Below, piece after piece: positions 1-56,091 of a stretch of DNA of 64,000 nt. The notes beneath the pieces were generated by a model. It had not been told where the DNA came from. It was given only the letters and a program-made list of their open reading frames with translations, and did not search any database. Position numbers and translations under genes: made by a program. Source of the DNA: Amoebidium appalachense (lineage: Eukaryota; Ichthyosporea); contig CAVNZM010000017.1 in the NCBI GenBank assembly GCA_963693365.1, positions 930,001 to 994,000 on the forward strand, read 5' to 3'. The stretch's first letter is position 1; every line of letters starts with the position of its first letter.

Positions 1-93
1 AGCCTTACGTGAGGTACCTCACATGCATGCACACAGTGCCTCATAGGCACAGAATAATTACTAACAGATCACCTATAAAAAAAATGATCCCAC

Positions 94-178
94 AGTAACT
101 CATATGCACACAGTAACTCCTAAGCACGTTATGCATACAGTACCCCATGCACACAGTAACTCGTATGCACACAGTACC

Positions 179-190
<12 letters not shown>
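94..190. repeat. Degenerate ~20-bp tandem repeat
   Basis: Several imperfect repeats of CATATGCACACAGTAACTC-like sequence at the left edge of the window. They overlap the stop codon of gene A and its 3' flank. The last coding bases of gene A match the repeat unit, so the stop may have been supplied by the repeat. Confidence 0.55.
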
Positions 191-9831
<9,641 letters not shown>

Positions 9832-10878
9832 TTTTTCTTTAGTTGTTCGTTTGTATGCATACGAGAAATCTCATTTGTTGAACTCAGCCTTGAAGCGTGC
9901 TGATGTGTGAAGTGCGTGTGAGTGTGTGCGACGTGAAATTAGTGTGCGTTCCACGGAAGATTTTTTCGCCGTCCAGATGTGTGGGTGCGTTGCGTGTGAG
10001 CTTGCGGATTGGTGCAACTAAAACAACTTTACATTTTTGGATTTCTGATTGGTGAACCTCGAACCAGGGTGAATATTGCATGTTTAGATGTGTCACCGAG
10101 TTAGATGTTGCGAAGGGGGCCTTCCCCGCACGAGCCCAAGCACTAACACAAACATGTACCGTATTTTCTTCAGCTGTAGCATGATTATATGAAGTATGGT
10201 CTGCAGATAACACACCTTGGTTGGATGCACAATTGAAGCTTTCTGTGTTTTTTTGCACGGGAATCCTGGCCGGCGCCTCAATCATTACTTACGGCGCATG
10301 CTATTTCCCAACCCTGATTCGATCTATTTTATTGCTCTGCACGTTGGCCACTCACGGTGTAGCGGCTAAGTTGGTGATATTTGCTACTTCTTTTGTATAA
10401 GAACTATGTTATTATGTTGGTTTCTTTAAATCATGAAGGTGTATATAAGCATTAAACGTGTTTTCGTGTGCATTTTAGATGGCTAACGTAATAATATTTC
10501 GATAGCAAGTTGCATACGATTGCAGTACTAGTCAGCGTACAGTGTGCACCTATCATCAGCTTGTACAAAAAGCCTGCGTAAAAAATCTTTATGTATGCCT
10601 GCGTATATTGGAAAAAATTATCTGGGTTTATGCCACATCTTTTGTCTCTGTTTTCTTTATTATTGATTGAGGGGGCCAAACCCCTTCTTCCCGCATAGGT
10701 ACTATAACATCCCATTTTTGAGCACGCGTACATATGATGCAAGTCAACTTCCAAATACCAAGATCTGAACAGCATTTCTTATTGGCGAAATGAAACAGTA
10801 TGCAGTTTAAGCCAATCATAAACCTTTTCGCACATACTTACCCATAAACAAACCGTGCCCACGGCACGCGGCCCCACG
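9832..10878. other. Upstream region of gene A, no further gene seen
   Basis: About 1 kb upstream of the gene A start. Ordinary-composition sequence with no frame that has splice or homology support. A TATA-like TATATAAG at 10443-10450 points to the plus strand, but only a very short frame (ATGGCTAACG) follows. Confidence 0.5.
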
Positions 10879-12770
<1,892 letters not shown>

Positions 12771-15006
12771 TGGGTGTTTTGTGTTTTGTAGGCCGCTGTC
12801 ACGGTGTTTGTGTAGTGTGCAGGTATGAGCATTACATGCCTTGATTAATATTATAACAACCGAGTCCCCCAGCGCCGGCTTTGTTCGAGCCCGTCGCAGG
12901 CACATGGCAAAAGCCATGCATGATGATGCGAATAATAACAACTATTGTTTAGCTGCCATATGCATATGATCATTGTAGTCACCGTAATCTCATCATTCAC
13001 GATTTCGACGCAAGATCTTTGGATTATAGAAGTCTTCAAACCGGGTGATACACTGTCATGGTCTCCTAGTTTATCTAGGAGGCCTTGCCTTGTACACTGT
13101 TCACCTGTGTGCCACTTGGGTTTGCGAATGTTGAACACGTGTATTTATGTGTGTTGACCCAATAGGATCATGGCATGGCACCAACCCGTAACACGGGTCG
13201 GACGGCCCTACATGTGGCCTACACGGTAGTAGGCTACACCCCGTAATTGGAAACATGGCAGTCACCCTATACTCCTTCGTTTTGTGATTGGTGTCTTTTG
13301 GACATCACTAATGGTCGAGGAGGTGATCACCAATCGGATCACTTAGTCGCACAATTTATAATGTTGTGGCCCCGACGTTGGCGTGGCAACATGTCTGAAC
13401 TCGCGGGAGACGCGTGTAATTGCATAAGCAGCCCATTTCCCCGTGTAAATAAATACCCAGTTTCTCATTCTCCTTTGAAAACAATGCCCTTATGAACTAT
13501 CTTTCCTGTCTGTATGGAATCATGTGACCACGTAGGCGTACAGCTAATGAGAACTTCTAAGGCCGGTCTAAAGATCAGAACAGATCTGGCCGATCGGGAA
13601 GTGCGCCCCGCAGCACGTAATAGGGAGCCTCGTGTGTGTAAAAATTTGGCACTGAAGTAAATACAAGCTAGACAAATGTATATTGTTGCCAGTTCCTTCT
13701 GGTTTACCATTTCCTTTACATAGCATGGTGGACAGCGGCTTTGGGGGAATTTCGATCGGACTTCTAAACTTTCAACGGTTGAGGAATTTTGAGTTTGAAT
13801 AAGACCTTATTCTTATCGCAATTTTGATTGGCTTTACTTCACTCAAACCGGAGTCATGAATCTCATAATTGATTTCCCTACACCAATTAAACTTCATAGC
13901 CTCTAATACAGCTGTAGGCTCTGAACACAAGAATTTACTCAGGGAGACTTTAGGATCAGTGGAAGTAAACTAAAAACTAAAAAGACATTCCTCGGAGACA
14001 ATATTTGTAATGGCTTCCTTGCCGTTCTATATATATCGCAAGTTACGCGTGCATGCATCACATATTGCAATGTTGGTGCATGCATTATTCATGAATCATG
14101 ATGCCGATATGGCATAGGGGGTTTACGCTGTATATGGCATACGCTATGCATGCATGAGCATGCATGTGGATACGTATACCGCCATATGATACGTATACTT
14201 GTACGTACTTATGCCTAGGCGTACAACTTGCCTGCAGCCCTTCACACAAACGTTCTTGTAGGTCTGAGGCTATAGCTTATACAAACATCATACCACTATA
14301 CACATGTGGCCACATCATTCGCGGGGAGATAAGGACCCAAAAGGGCGGAAGGTACGTCTCGTATGATCCCCCGGGATTGTTTTTTTGGACCCGCACGTTG
14401 ATCCACGTACGTAATGCAGTCATAATGCATTCCGGTTTATGAATAACCGGCGATCACTCTGTAATCATTCTTTATTATAGTTGACTTCTTTTTGAATTTT
14501 GGTACATATTGGACAAGATAGCCTACATATATACACCATACTGGTTAGAATACTTCTACCATATACTGTACACTGAAATGTAAGTCCGCGTTATCCTTCC
14601 CGGTACATGCATATGTGACCAACACTCAAAATTTCAAGATGACGAAATTGCTTGGGGGGTTCCATCTCCACCACCGAGTTCGGCGCTTGGCCAAAACGTG
14701 GCGTCGCACTGCGATGCATTCAGTTTGTACATACTCGTTTGTGAGTTTGTAAGGCTGATTGGGTGTGCCAAGCTATTGTAGTTGTTGAGACTTACGTATT
14801 TGCGGCCCATCAAGGACTGTTTCTGGCGGGGCCGCCCGGCTCTCCATATGCATGTTGAATGGCCTGAACAAAAGCCACTTACTTATTCTCTTTGGCCTCT
14901 TTGGCCTGATATATATTGGCACACCTTTTTTATTTAACTATTTGTCTTGGTTTTTTTTTTTTCGCTTTCGCACGAGTTGTGAGCGCGTTCAATCACGTGT
15001 GGCACC
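12771..15006. other. Intergenic region upstream of gene B
   Basis: About 2.2 kb of non-repetitive sequence without a supported exon. A TGCATGC-rich patch lies at 14048-14220 and a TATA-like GATATATATTGG at 14908-14919, about 90 bp before the gene B start. Confidence 0.5.
14048..14220. promoter_or_regulatory. Palindrome-rich patch with repeated TGCATGC
   Basis: At least four TGCATGC/GCATGCA sites plus two near-identical TACGTATAC palindromes and ATATGGCATA repeats within 170 bp, roughly 0.8-0.95 kb upstream of gene B. It could be a cluster of dyad-symmetric binding sites. No factor can be named from sequence alone. Confidence 0.35.
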
Positions 15007-40135
<25,129 letters not shown>

Positions 40136-40715
40136 GGCTCCGTCACTATTGTGTTTATTAGTGTACATATCGTGTCTGCTTGGTGTGATTTGGCCGGGTT
40201 TTTATGTTTTTGTTCACTGCCGGTATATATCATACATAACCACTGTGGGAGATTTAAGGGAATTGTTAAGTGTGAATCCCTCTAATGTTAAGTCCACATC
40301 GTACGCGTAACTCTTTCCCCCCTCCACCTGTCTTTATTACTGCATATTTCCGTTATATGCTCGCTTTACTTCGGTTTTTCTATCACGGACACAAGAAAAG
40401 CATTCAATTTCTGCCTTTTACTGAATGCACATGTATAAGACCAATCTTGTGTTCAGTTTTAAACCCCCAGGCACAACAAGCCGATGTATTCAATTTTTGA
40501 TCAATAACACCATCGCTTTGAAGCCTAATTCGGCTAATAATTCGGCCATTCTATTCGCTAACCTAGATCGATAAAAAATGACTATCTATGTCACACAGAT
40601 AAACCGGTGCAAACTCGGGAGCTTCATTTCTTAGAAATTCTCCTTCAATAATAAAAGCCGCAAGGTTTTCCACGTCTGACTTTCATGCAATCAGATCCTG
40701 CTGTTAGTGTAACTC

Positions 40716-40762
<47 letters not shown>

Positions 40763-40887
40763 AAAAAAAAAAAAAAGAAAAAGAAAAGAAAGAAAGAAAC
40801 ACACACACACACCCCCTTGCACGATCGCATATGGCCATTACGTTTACCTGGGCATCATCCAGAACGCCTTATTGGAAACATGAGTGA

Positions 40888-40949
<62 letters not shown>

Positions 40950-41393
40950 GTGACACTGTGACTGTGTGTGTGCGTGTGTGTGTGTGTGCGTGTGTGACAC
41001 TGTGACTGTGTGTGTGATATGTGTGTGTTCTTTCAAAATTTATTTATTTTTATCGTCTTATTTATTTTGGTTTGATGTGTGTGCATGTGCACGTGCATGA
41101 TTGCAAGTGAACTGGGGCGGTCCGGAGAGAGCGGGCGTATGATTGTGTAGAGTTGCACAGGTGTGTGAGTGAGTATTTAGAGGGGCCAGATGCTTAGTGT
41201 TACAATGTGTGTGCGTGCATATGCATACGTGTGTGCGTGCGGGCGTGCGGGCGGGCGGGCGGCCGTGCATGCATGCGTGCGTGCGTGCGTGTGTGTGTGT
41301 GCAGTATGTATGTGTGTGTGCACGTCTGTCACGTGTGCATCGGTGTATGCACATGTGTGTGTGGCATGCGCAGGGTTTTTTTGTGTGTGTGCG

Positions 41394-41457
<64 letters not shown>

Positions 41458-41554
41458 ATGTGAATGTGTCTGTGGTGCACAGGGTATGATCACGGTATAG
41501 TGTGTGTGTGTGTCTGTTTGTGTGTGTGTGTGTGTGTGTGTGTCTGTGTGTGTG

Positions 41555-41599
<45 letters not shown>

Positions 41600-41771
41600 C
41601 ATGTTTTTGCATGCGCAACTGGCATGCTATCATCTAACTAATATATCGGGCCAAAGTTGAACAAGGCGGTGATGCATCAAATTCAGTGACGAACTTGGAA
41701 TACATATACACAGCACATAGTCAAGTTCGATTTCAGGCCCGATGAGACTTAGGCTCTTGAGCTCTAAAAAA

Positions 41772-41805
<34 letters not shown>

Positions 41806-41891
41806 AGGGGGCCAGAGATTTGGCGTTACCGTCTCTTCGCCGCCAACGGAATCTTGTACGCGGTAATCTTGCGCGCGGACGTAACCTGGTC

Positions 41892-41923
<32 letters not shown>

Positions 41924-42442
41924 AGGTGCACCAATCAGGTGAACTCACATAAAAATTTTGGCGGGAAAATCTATCGAAGCTAACTATATTATATTATTTT
42001 ATTTCCGACAACTTTTCACAATGAACCAAAGCCGGTTTTCTAAGTAAAAACGAGTGAAACATGCACCTCTGAGCCCTTATATTTGCGCCTCGGCCCCGAT
42101 CGGGTGAGGGCAGCCCTTACTCTGGCCCTTTCGGAAAGTGAGGCCAATCAGATGATCCGAATCTTGCAGGTAAGCCATATAAGGTTACGCAGACAAATTC
42201 CAACGGGAATTCCGAACTAGTGTATCGGTCGGATCCACTTCGCGAGGTGACAGCATAAACCCCATGTAGGGATACATAGTTGGGTGTGAGAGCGAAACAC
42301 AACTGTAACACGGAGGATTAGGTGAGGAGATAAGGCATAAGCACATAAATACCCTAGTACTAGCACGGGGTATTGTGAACATGTTTTAGACAAAATACAG
42401 TTTGTGCTTCTGTGGGGTCGACGCTGTTTAAATTGTTCGAAG
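40136..42442. other. Region between genes B and F-box gene; microsatellites and two weak exon candidates
   Basis: Holds 3' flank of gene B, poly-C/poly-A (40718-40774), (GT)n (40888-41560) and (TA)n (41563-41597). Two plus-strand stretches look coding but have no start or partner: 41815-41863 (IWRYRLFAANGILYA, then GTAATC) and about 42070-42170 (LYLRLGPDRVRAALTLALSE...RILQ, then the good donor GTAAGC, phase 0). They could belong to an unrecognised gene or be chance. Confidence 0.4.
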
Positions 42443-43567
42443 ATGAGTTCATCTCAGCGGGGTGCTGGTCTGCTGTTCGCACCACAACCAGCAGGTTAGT
42501 TTTTTCCGTCCCTGTTTTTGAGTTTGCTCCCTCCAACCCCCCCCCCCCCCCCCCCCCCCCCATCTTTTTTTGCTGAATGGAGGAGTCACTCGGCGATTCA
42601 TACATAGACCTTACACACCTGTGGCCTGTTCTTGCCCGAACTAACGTACGTTTTCTTTTTTTGTGGTGGTTGTGTCAGATATTTCGCAGCTAACTATCAA
42701 ACATCACTGTGCCTACTTTTTCCTGCGAATTTTTTCATGTCTTTATTTCCCTCGTTCCTTTTTTTTCTTGTTTGGACAGTGCCATCTATACAGGCCTCGA
42801 CTGCAATTATGCCTTGTAGATTGTGGTGATTTCTTATCCTATGTTCTTGGTTTGTTTATTTGTTTCTTTGGGCAGAATCCTGCGACCAGTTTATGATTCT
42901 TTTTCATGTTCAATTGCTGTTTCAAAGCGACCCACCTTCAACCTCCCTTTTCGCGTGCGAACACGCTAGTGCAAAAGACCATAGCCAACCAACTATGGAC
43001 GTCACAAGGGCACACATTGTTTGTTAACCTAACACACGCTTGAAAAAAAACTGTGTGTTGTCCCGTGCATACTTTCCAGTGATTCTTTTTAAGACACACA
43101 CAAGCTCATAAGGATGCTATGAAGCGTCTGCACGTATTTAGTTCCCTGCACACACGACGTCTGCATACAGGCACACGTGCACACATCCACCTGCAGGCAA
43201 ACATGCACAGGCATGCACACGCAGACACACACACTCGAATGGGTGCAGCCTGTGTACGTGCACACCACACACCCATGTTAACATTGTAGCACACACGTGA
43301 GGTTGTGCGAGCGCACACAAGCACAAGTTCTGAATCATGTGGGCAATCATCAGATGGGTAGGCACTTGTTCACACGAGTTGCAGAGGAGAACACCTGTAT
43401 AGGCATGCCATGCACCGGGAAAACGGGCATCTTTTGCGAAGTTTGTCTGCTAGAGAAGTATGAGCATAGACCAGACAAAAGGAAAATAATTACCATCTAC
43501 CTTGCTGCAACACACACACGTTCATGAATCCCGAATTCCTGCCTCTTTCGACCTCTCCCTCTCCCTT

Positions 43568-43608
<41 letters not shown>

Positions 43609-46152
43609 CTCTCTCCCTCCCTTTCTCCCTCCGGCCGTCCCTACCTCCCTACCCCACCACCCCCTCCTCCCGGTTTCTCTCTCTCTCCCCCTCTCCTTTC
43701 CTCCCTCCCTGTCTACCTCCGTCATCCCCCCCCCCCCCCCCTCCCCCCTCCCTCCTTCCCCTCCCTCCCTCGCTCCCCCCTCCCTCCCTCCATCTCATCC
43801 TCTCCAGCTCCCTCCGTCTGCCCCTCTCTCCCCCCGCCCCACCCCCCCTCCCCACCGCCCCGCCGCCCCTCCCCTCGGTTTCTCCCTCCCTCCTTCCCTC
43901 CCTCCCTCCCTCCCCACCTTCCTCCCTCCCTCCCTGCCCGCCCTGTCGAACACAAAATATACGGGTCCCGATAAGCACACATCTGCATGCTCACCATCGC
44001 ACTCACAGTGACACACACTCCGGCTTCTTCTCCGGGTCACACTAGTCCCCACCCCAATCACCCCAACCACACATTTTCGTTATTCTCACAAAAAACTAAT
44101 GCACTCCTTCCCCAGATTCCCCCCTAGCGCACCTCCCCCCCGAGATTGTTCTACGTATCATCCAGTATTTGCAAATATCCGACCGTAACAATTTTTCGCT
44201 GGTCTGCCGCCGCTTTTGCGCCCTTGCGCGGTCCCCCCAGGCCGGCCTCGTGAAACTATTCATTCCCGGACCGTCTTGGTCAGGTCGGGTTACCGGTGTG
44301 TCTTTCCGACATCGAAATGTGGACAGTTTCAAGCCGTGGCACGCAGCAATAAGCAGCCTGTGGGTCGAAATGAACCATGATTTTGTCGACCCTGGGGTCG
44401 AATTTGAACGAATCATGGAGATATGCAACCAGGCCGCCGCGGCATTTCCAAACGTGAACACTCTGTCCTTCCACGCATACGATGATTTAAACTATGCAGA
44501 GGAAAATGAGGACCCTATTGTGCCGGCGACCCATAACCGGGTGTTTGAAATATTCGGGCCCAGGCTCAAACACGTCGATTTAGGCTTCGGCAAACTGGGG
44601 AGCGATGTGTTGTGCGAACGGCTAAAGTCGGCATGGGAGAAATGCCCAAATATGGAATCCTTCAAGATCTGGGCCGAAGAACTTTTGAATTTTCCGGAGG
44701 TTTCTGCGAGACCCCTCTTAAGGCGCGCAACCATTCGAGGGACACAATATCTCGATGCTTCGTTTCTGCGGGGTTTTCTGGAGACATGCCCTAAATTGGA
44801 ACGGTTGGTATTGTACTTGCCAAATCAGGAGAGGCTCGGCGATGCCGTTGTAATCGACCTGTCGGCGCTGGAAATGTGCCCGGAGATGACGCACTTGGAC
44901 GTTGTAAATACGGAGGATGTGATTGGCCTCCCGCACCTTCCTAATTTGGAAGTTTTACGGATCGAAACGAAAGCGACGGCCGAATTCTTCGGGGTGGCGT
45001 CGTGTCGGAAATTGCGAAAGATTGACATCAAGTGTAAGGAACTCACAGGGGATTTTCCATTTTTGGCAACGGACCGCCTCGAATTTCTCTGTTTGTGGTT
45101 AAGTCGCAACACCAATCGTTTTGGGCTGGCCAATGGTCCTGGCGCGTTTTTGGAAAATCACTGCAAGACGGTTCGGTCGCTCGCGTTTAGAAAAATGGTT
45201 TTCAACTTTTCGGCGATTCGCGAATTTGCGCAGTTGGAAGAGCTGTGCCTAAGCACGTGCCGAAGTTCAGACGGGTCGAACGGCGTGTTCTCCTTAGACC
45301 ACCACCCCAAGCTCCGAAAGGTGAATTTTGAGGGGATCCATGGGTTAAATCGTATTCACGCAAGCACCCCCCACGAAAAATTGTCGGCTCTTCGCGTGTT
45401 CAACTGCAATGCACTCCGTGACGTAAGCGCCATCTCCAAGTCTCCTAACCTCGAAACCGTACAACTCTATGGTGTGCCATCCCTCGACCTCGGAAAATTC
45501 ACACCCCCGCCTTCCATTGTCGAGCTTGAGGTGTCCAACGTTCGCGGGCCCAAGTTGTTCCCCCTAAACTACCAGAAATTGCGCAAGTTGGTGTTGTGCG
45601 ATTGCCCGGAGTTGGAACGTCTCTGGTGCAAAGACAACATTTTCGCTCCGTCCCTGCGTGAAATTTCAATTTTCCGCTGTGGCCGCCTGGTCGACATTAG
45701 CGCACTGATGCACATTCCAACGATCGAGACACTGCAAATGCACGGAGTGGGCGCGCTTGAAACCCTCGAGGATATCAGGGGCCACCCTAACATATCCGAC
45801 ATTGACATTAAAGAATCTCCGGATCTAGATCTGAGGGCGCTGGTCACGTGTCCAAAGATCACGATGGAAATGGTGGACCGCCGCCTTAATTGCTTTAACG
45901 CTAATGGCATGAAGTATCGCTATGCAGAGCTGAAGATTGCTATGCTCGAGCGCTCAGTCGCAAAGGTAACACCCTCCCCCCCCCCTCTCTCTCTCTCTCC
46001 CCCTTCCCCCCCCCCCCCCCCTTCCCCCCCCCCCTTCCCCCCCCCCCCCCTCCCCCCCCCCCCCCCCCCCCCCCCCCCCGGAAAAAAAAAAAGGAAAGAA
46101 AGAAGGAAAGAAAAAAGAAAAGAGGCAAAGGTAACCTCCCTCCCTCTCTCTT

Positions 46153-46189
<37 letters not shown>

Positions 46190-46258
46190 CCCCTCCCCCC
46201 CCAACTTCCCCCCGTTCAAGTGAAGCAGTATCTGAGTTGGGTTTCGTCGACAAGGTGA
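42443..46258 (+). CDS. F-box protein with leucine-rich repeats
   Basis: Exon 1 is 42443-42494 (MSSSQRGAGLLFAPQPA, donor GTTAGT, phase 1). Exon 2 is 44116-45965 (acceptor CCCCAG, phase 1 to 0). A short last exon is at about 46229-46258 ending TGA; about 643 residues. An F-box lies at about residues 21-60 (LPPEIVLRIIQYLQISDRNN, then FSLVCRRFCALA). About 550 residues of irregular leucine-rich repeats follow (HLDVVNTEDVIGLPHLPNLE, LEELCLSTCRS, LRKLVLCDCPELERL, LREISIFRCGRL). By family knowledge it would bind Skp1 through the F-box and present a substrate on the repeats within an SCF ubiquitin ligase. Exon 2 is free of microsatellites. The 1.6-kb first intron and the start are inferred from phase and could miss an exon. 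Confidence 0.8.
45959..46149 (+). repeat. Duplicated exon-end/donor (GCAAAG|GTAAC) around F-box exon 2 end
   Basis: The used donor context GCAAAG|GTAACACCCTCC at 45960 is echoed at 46125 as GGCAAAGGTAACCTCCCTCC, separated by C-rich and (GAAA)n sequence. It is a second decoy donor of the kind seen in gene A. Confidence 0.5.
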
Positions 46259-46299
46259 ATGGAGCGATGATGATGACGTGTGTCCCTCCCTCCCCCCCC

Positions 46300-46330
<31 letters not shown>

Positions 46331-46352
46331 ACACACCCACCCATCCACCCAA

Positions 46353-46457
46353 GGATGGCTTTGCTTATTATGCATACTCTTTATGTGTGGTTTGCACTCT
46401 GCATTGTTGTGTTGTCCGTTGAAAGAGTGTACTCTGTACTTTATGGCCCATTCAACC
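46353..46457 (+). repeat. Intron-associated element, copy 10
   Basis: GGATGGCTTTGCTTATTATG through TATGGCCCATTCAACCCC, full length, followed by poly-C/poly-A. It lies just 3' of the F-box stop, in the same orientation as that gene. Confidence 0.8.
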
Positions 46458-46576
46458 CCTCCCCCCCCCCCCCCCCCAAAAAAAAAAAAAAAAAAAAAAC
46501 CCTCCTCCCCCCCCCCCCCCCCCCCCCCCCACCTCCTCCCATGCTTCTATGTCCTAAACACATATGATGCACACAG

Positions 46577-46711
46577 TTCAACAACCAAACCAGCTATGTA
46601 TGAACTTAAGAGCCCTGCGATCCGGTGCAAGGAACCGTGGCAAGGGAAAAACGTTGGTGGCATGAGTAGGGGGGGGGGGGGGGGGGGGGGTGTCTACTGT
46701 CTACTGGTCCC

Positions 46712-46742
<31 letters not shown>

Positions 46743-46853
46743 AGAAGAGGGGAAGGGGGCGCTCGAGGATGTGGGGTAGGGAGGTTCTTTTTTGAGGGTC
46801 GAGGGGGGGAAAAGGGGGCGGGGAGGGAGGGTGTGTGTGTGTGTGTGTGTGTG

Positions 46854-46888
<35 letters not shown>

Positions 46889-47582
46889 CTTTATATGGGA
46901 GGGTGAGAGTATTGGGAATGGGGAAGGAGGAAGGACCCCCTGGAAGGGAGATGGGGGGGGGAGGGGGGGGGGGGGGGGGGGGGGGGGGGCTCTGTCAAAC
47001 AAAGACTATATTTTCTCCTCACTGCAACCACTCCCGTCTTTGCTGTTGCATACTTGAATGTTTGCCTCTGCATGTGCCCTGCACCTTATGTCTCATGGGT
47101 GTAGTTGTATAACGTACCGTGTTCCTGATTCTAATAACCACCACCAACCCCCCCCCCCCACCCCTCCCTCCCCCTCCCCCCCCCCCCCTCCCCCGCCGCC
47201 GCCTTTCCCGCTCTCTCCCTCACTCACTCACTCCAACCCCCCCCCCCCCCCTCCCCCCTTCTCCCCATTGTTTTTCTTTCCCGTCCTCCCTCCTTCTTTC
47301 CCTCACTCACTCCCCTTCCCCCCGCCCCCTTCCCACCCATCACACCCTCTCTATCCCCACCTACTCTTATCCCTTCTTCCCCCCTCCCTCACCCCCTCAG
47401 TATCGAACAGAGTCCCGTGAGTGCAAGTGTCGGTGAAGGGCTTTGGCCGATATGCTACCATATCAACCTTCAAAGTGAATTTGCATCTGTTTTTTTTTTT
47501 TTTTTTTTTTTTTTTAACCCTTTTTTTCCCCTTTTTCTTTTTCTTTTTTTATTATATTTTTTCCTTTCTTCCTTTTTTTTTT

Positions 47583-47627
<45 letters not shown>

Positions 47628-47906
47628 ATATTATGTCGACAATGTTTATTCATTACTGAACTGAATACAAATGGTTACTTTTCCTCCAGCCATCCCCCCC
47701 CCCCCCCCCCAAACCCCCCCCCCCAAACCCCCCCCCCCCAAAAAAAACAAACAAACAAACAAACAATGTTTTTCATTGCAGGTAATGTGTCTTTACATTG
47801 TAGATTTAGACTGTGTGTTGATCGTGTACAAGCAGATCTGATCCCAGGGGTTTCAGGCTATATATATATACATATATATCTTGATATTAATTTTAGGTTG
47901 TTCTAG
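46577..47906 (+). other. Possible extra 3' exons of the F-box transcription unit
   Basis: Stretches with splice-like borders: 46577-46665 (STTKPAMYELKSPAIRC, donor GTAGGG), 47401-47483 (IEQSPVSASVGEGLWPICYH, donor GTGAAT) and 47783-47906 (NVSLHCRFRLCVDRVQADLI, stop at 47906). Splicing at 46254|GTGAAT instead of stopping at 46256 gives the right phase for the first. The second does not match the first in phase, while the third matches the second. Element copies 10 and 11 between them would then be intronic, as elsewhere. Unproven. Confidence 0.3.
47040..47139 (+). repeat. Intron-associated element, copy 11 (long-form middle)
   Basis: TTGCATACTTGAATGTTTGC, CTGCATGTGCCCTGCACC, CGTACCGTGTTCCTGATTCT: matches the internal segment of copies 8 and 9. 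C-rich sequence follows. Confidence 0.7.
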
Positions 47907-47985
47907 CCCATGTTGCACTGAATAAAAATTACAAGTGCTTGTAGGTAGAGCTATTATGACAGACTGTGATGTGATTCATGACACT

Positions 47986-48022
<37 letters not shown>

Positions 48023-48590
48023 CTAAATTTGAGTTTTTTTTTTCCGAAACTGAAAAATCCATCCGCAGTGAACTAGACAGGAAACCCTAAATACTTAAGT
48101 TTAGATTTTTATTGAGATGACCCCCTGTGGGGGGGGGGGGGGGGGGGGGGGGTTGTGGGAAGTGGTGTATGATATGCACAAACATGTATTATGTATGCAT
48201 AACATGATGTGATTTTTGCAGTTGATGTATGTGTCTGTATGTGTGTGTGTGTATGTTCGTTTATCAGCGTGGCTCTCCGGCCAATTCACATCGTTATGCC
48301 TATTTACTTTAATGTTACAGTATGGTACTTCAGATATAATCTTATAAATACAGTTTATATATGTACCCTATCCTTATATGCGGTAGGAAGAGGATTGAAA
48401 TGGCTATTCCCCCCCCCCCCCCCCCCCCCCCCCTTCCCCCTCCCCCCAGAAATAACCAAATAAACAAATAAATCAACCCCCAGAAATAACCAAATAAACA
48501 AATAAATCAAAATAAAATAAAAATATAGTAAAATAAAAGCGAAAATTAAAAATAAATATAATTTGATTATTTTGATAGGCTGCACTTTTT
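47907..48590. other. Intergenic, convergent gene ends
   Basis: Between the plus-strand F-box unit and the 3' end of the minus-strand PrpF gene. G tracts at 47988-48020 and 48128-48152, a poly-C at 48410-48433 and a small duplicated AGAAATAACCAAATAAACAA. No exon seen. Confidence 0.6.
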
Positions 48591-55225
<6,635 letters not shown>

Positions 55226-56091
55226 TTTCTCACTCGCGCTCCCTCACGTGCGCAGCTGCGTGTGTGTGTTGCGCGTGTGTGCATGTACCAGATGTTTCTC
55301 AGGCAAGCACCCACAAACGTGCGTGTGGTCACGTGTGCGTAGGTGGTGAATTTACTAGAGTGCACATGAATGACGTAAGCGAAAAGGGGGGTTATGCTCC
55401 GTGCGTGTGTGGAAAAAACACGTGGATTTGTGTCTCTGGACTGTTCAACTTGCTCGATCAGTTTTGACTGACTTGCCCCAACAAATAGAATTAACCAATA
55501 GGAACAAAGCTTGGTCATCTTAATTTCTATCCTATTGGTAGCTCATACTTACCATATATGGCTATTATTTGGTTCAGGATCCAATAGGAGCCGAGATACT
55601 GGGTAGCCCACGTCGCACCGTACTCCTGAGTGATTCGGATATGTGTGCAATACGTGCTGTCAGCATTCGTCATTGTTGTTGGTGTGTTGTGCCGTGCCTA
55701 TAAATGCCGAGAAACTTTGCGTTTTCTCTCACAAAAGAGCGTCATTACTACATCTATAGTCCTGCAATACAATAGCTCTAATGCTCATAGTTAGTACTGA
55801 TATATGGATCCTGGTATGTTCGGATGCATAGTCTGCATATACCTTTCTGTTGGGGCAAAACAGGGTTAAGTGCTGAGCTCAGCAAAAACAGTTTTGTTTG
55901 TGGGAAGTCTGTCTAACTTCACCATCTGTGAACAGAGGTTAAAAAAAGTTCACTCCTTCGTTTACCGTTCATTCCCCAGACTTTTTGTAACACGTTTATC
56001 CACTTTCTTTCAGTGTGAAGAACGAAACCCAAACAAAAAATTTCAACACAACCTTGTCCCAACTTTCGAGTTCTCAAGCGAACGCGTAACC
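55226..56091. promoter_or_regulatory. Divergent intergenic region between PrpF and small secreted gene
   Basis: Contains a TATA-like CTATAAATG at 55698-55706, upstream of the plus-strand gene at 56092, and three CCAATA/ATTGG motifs (55492, 55532, 55578) that could serve either promoter. An in-frame ATG at 55870 would extend the downstream protein by 74 residues. Confidence 0.45.

Noticed and set aside
10452-10775. 107-residue minus-strand frame upstream of gene A
   Set aside because: No motif, signal or splice context; composition like the surrounding intergenic DNA.
42117-42311. 64-residue minus-strand frame
   Set aside because: It overlaps a better plus-strand exon candidate with a GTAAGC donor and has no recognisable feature.
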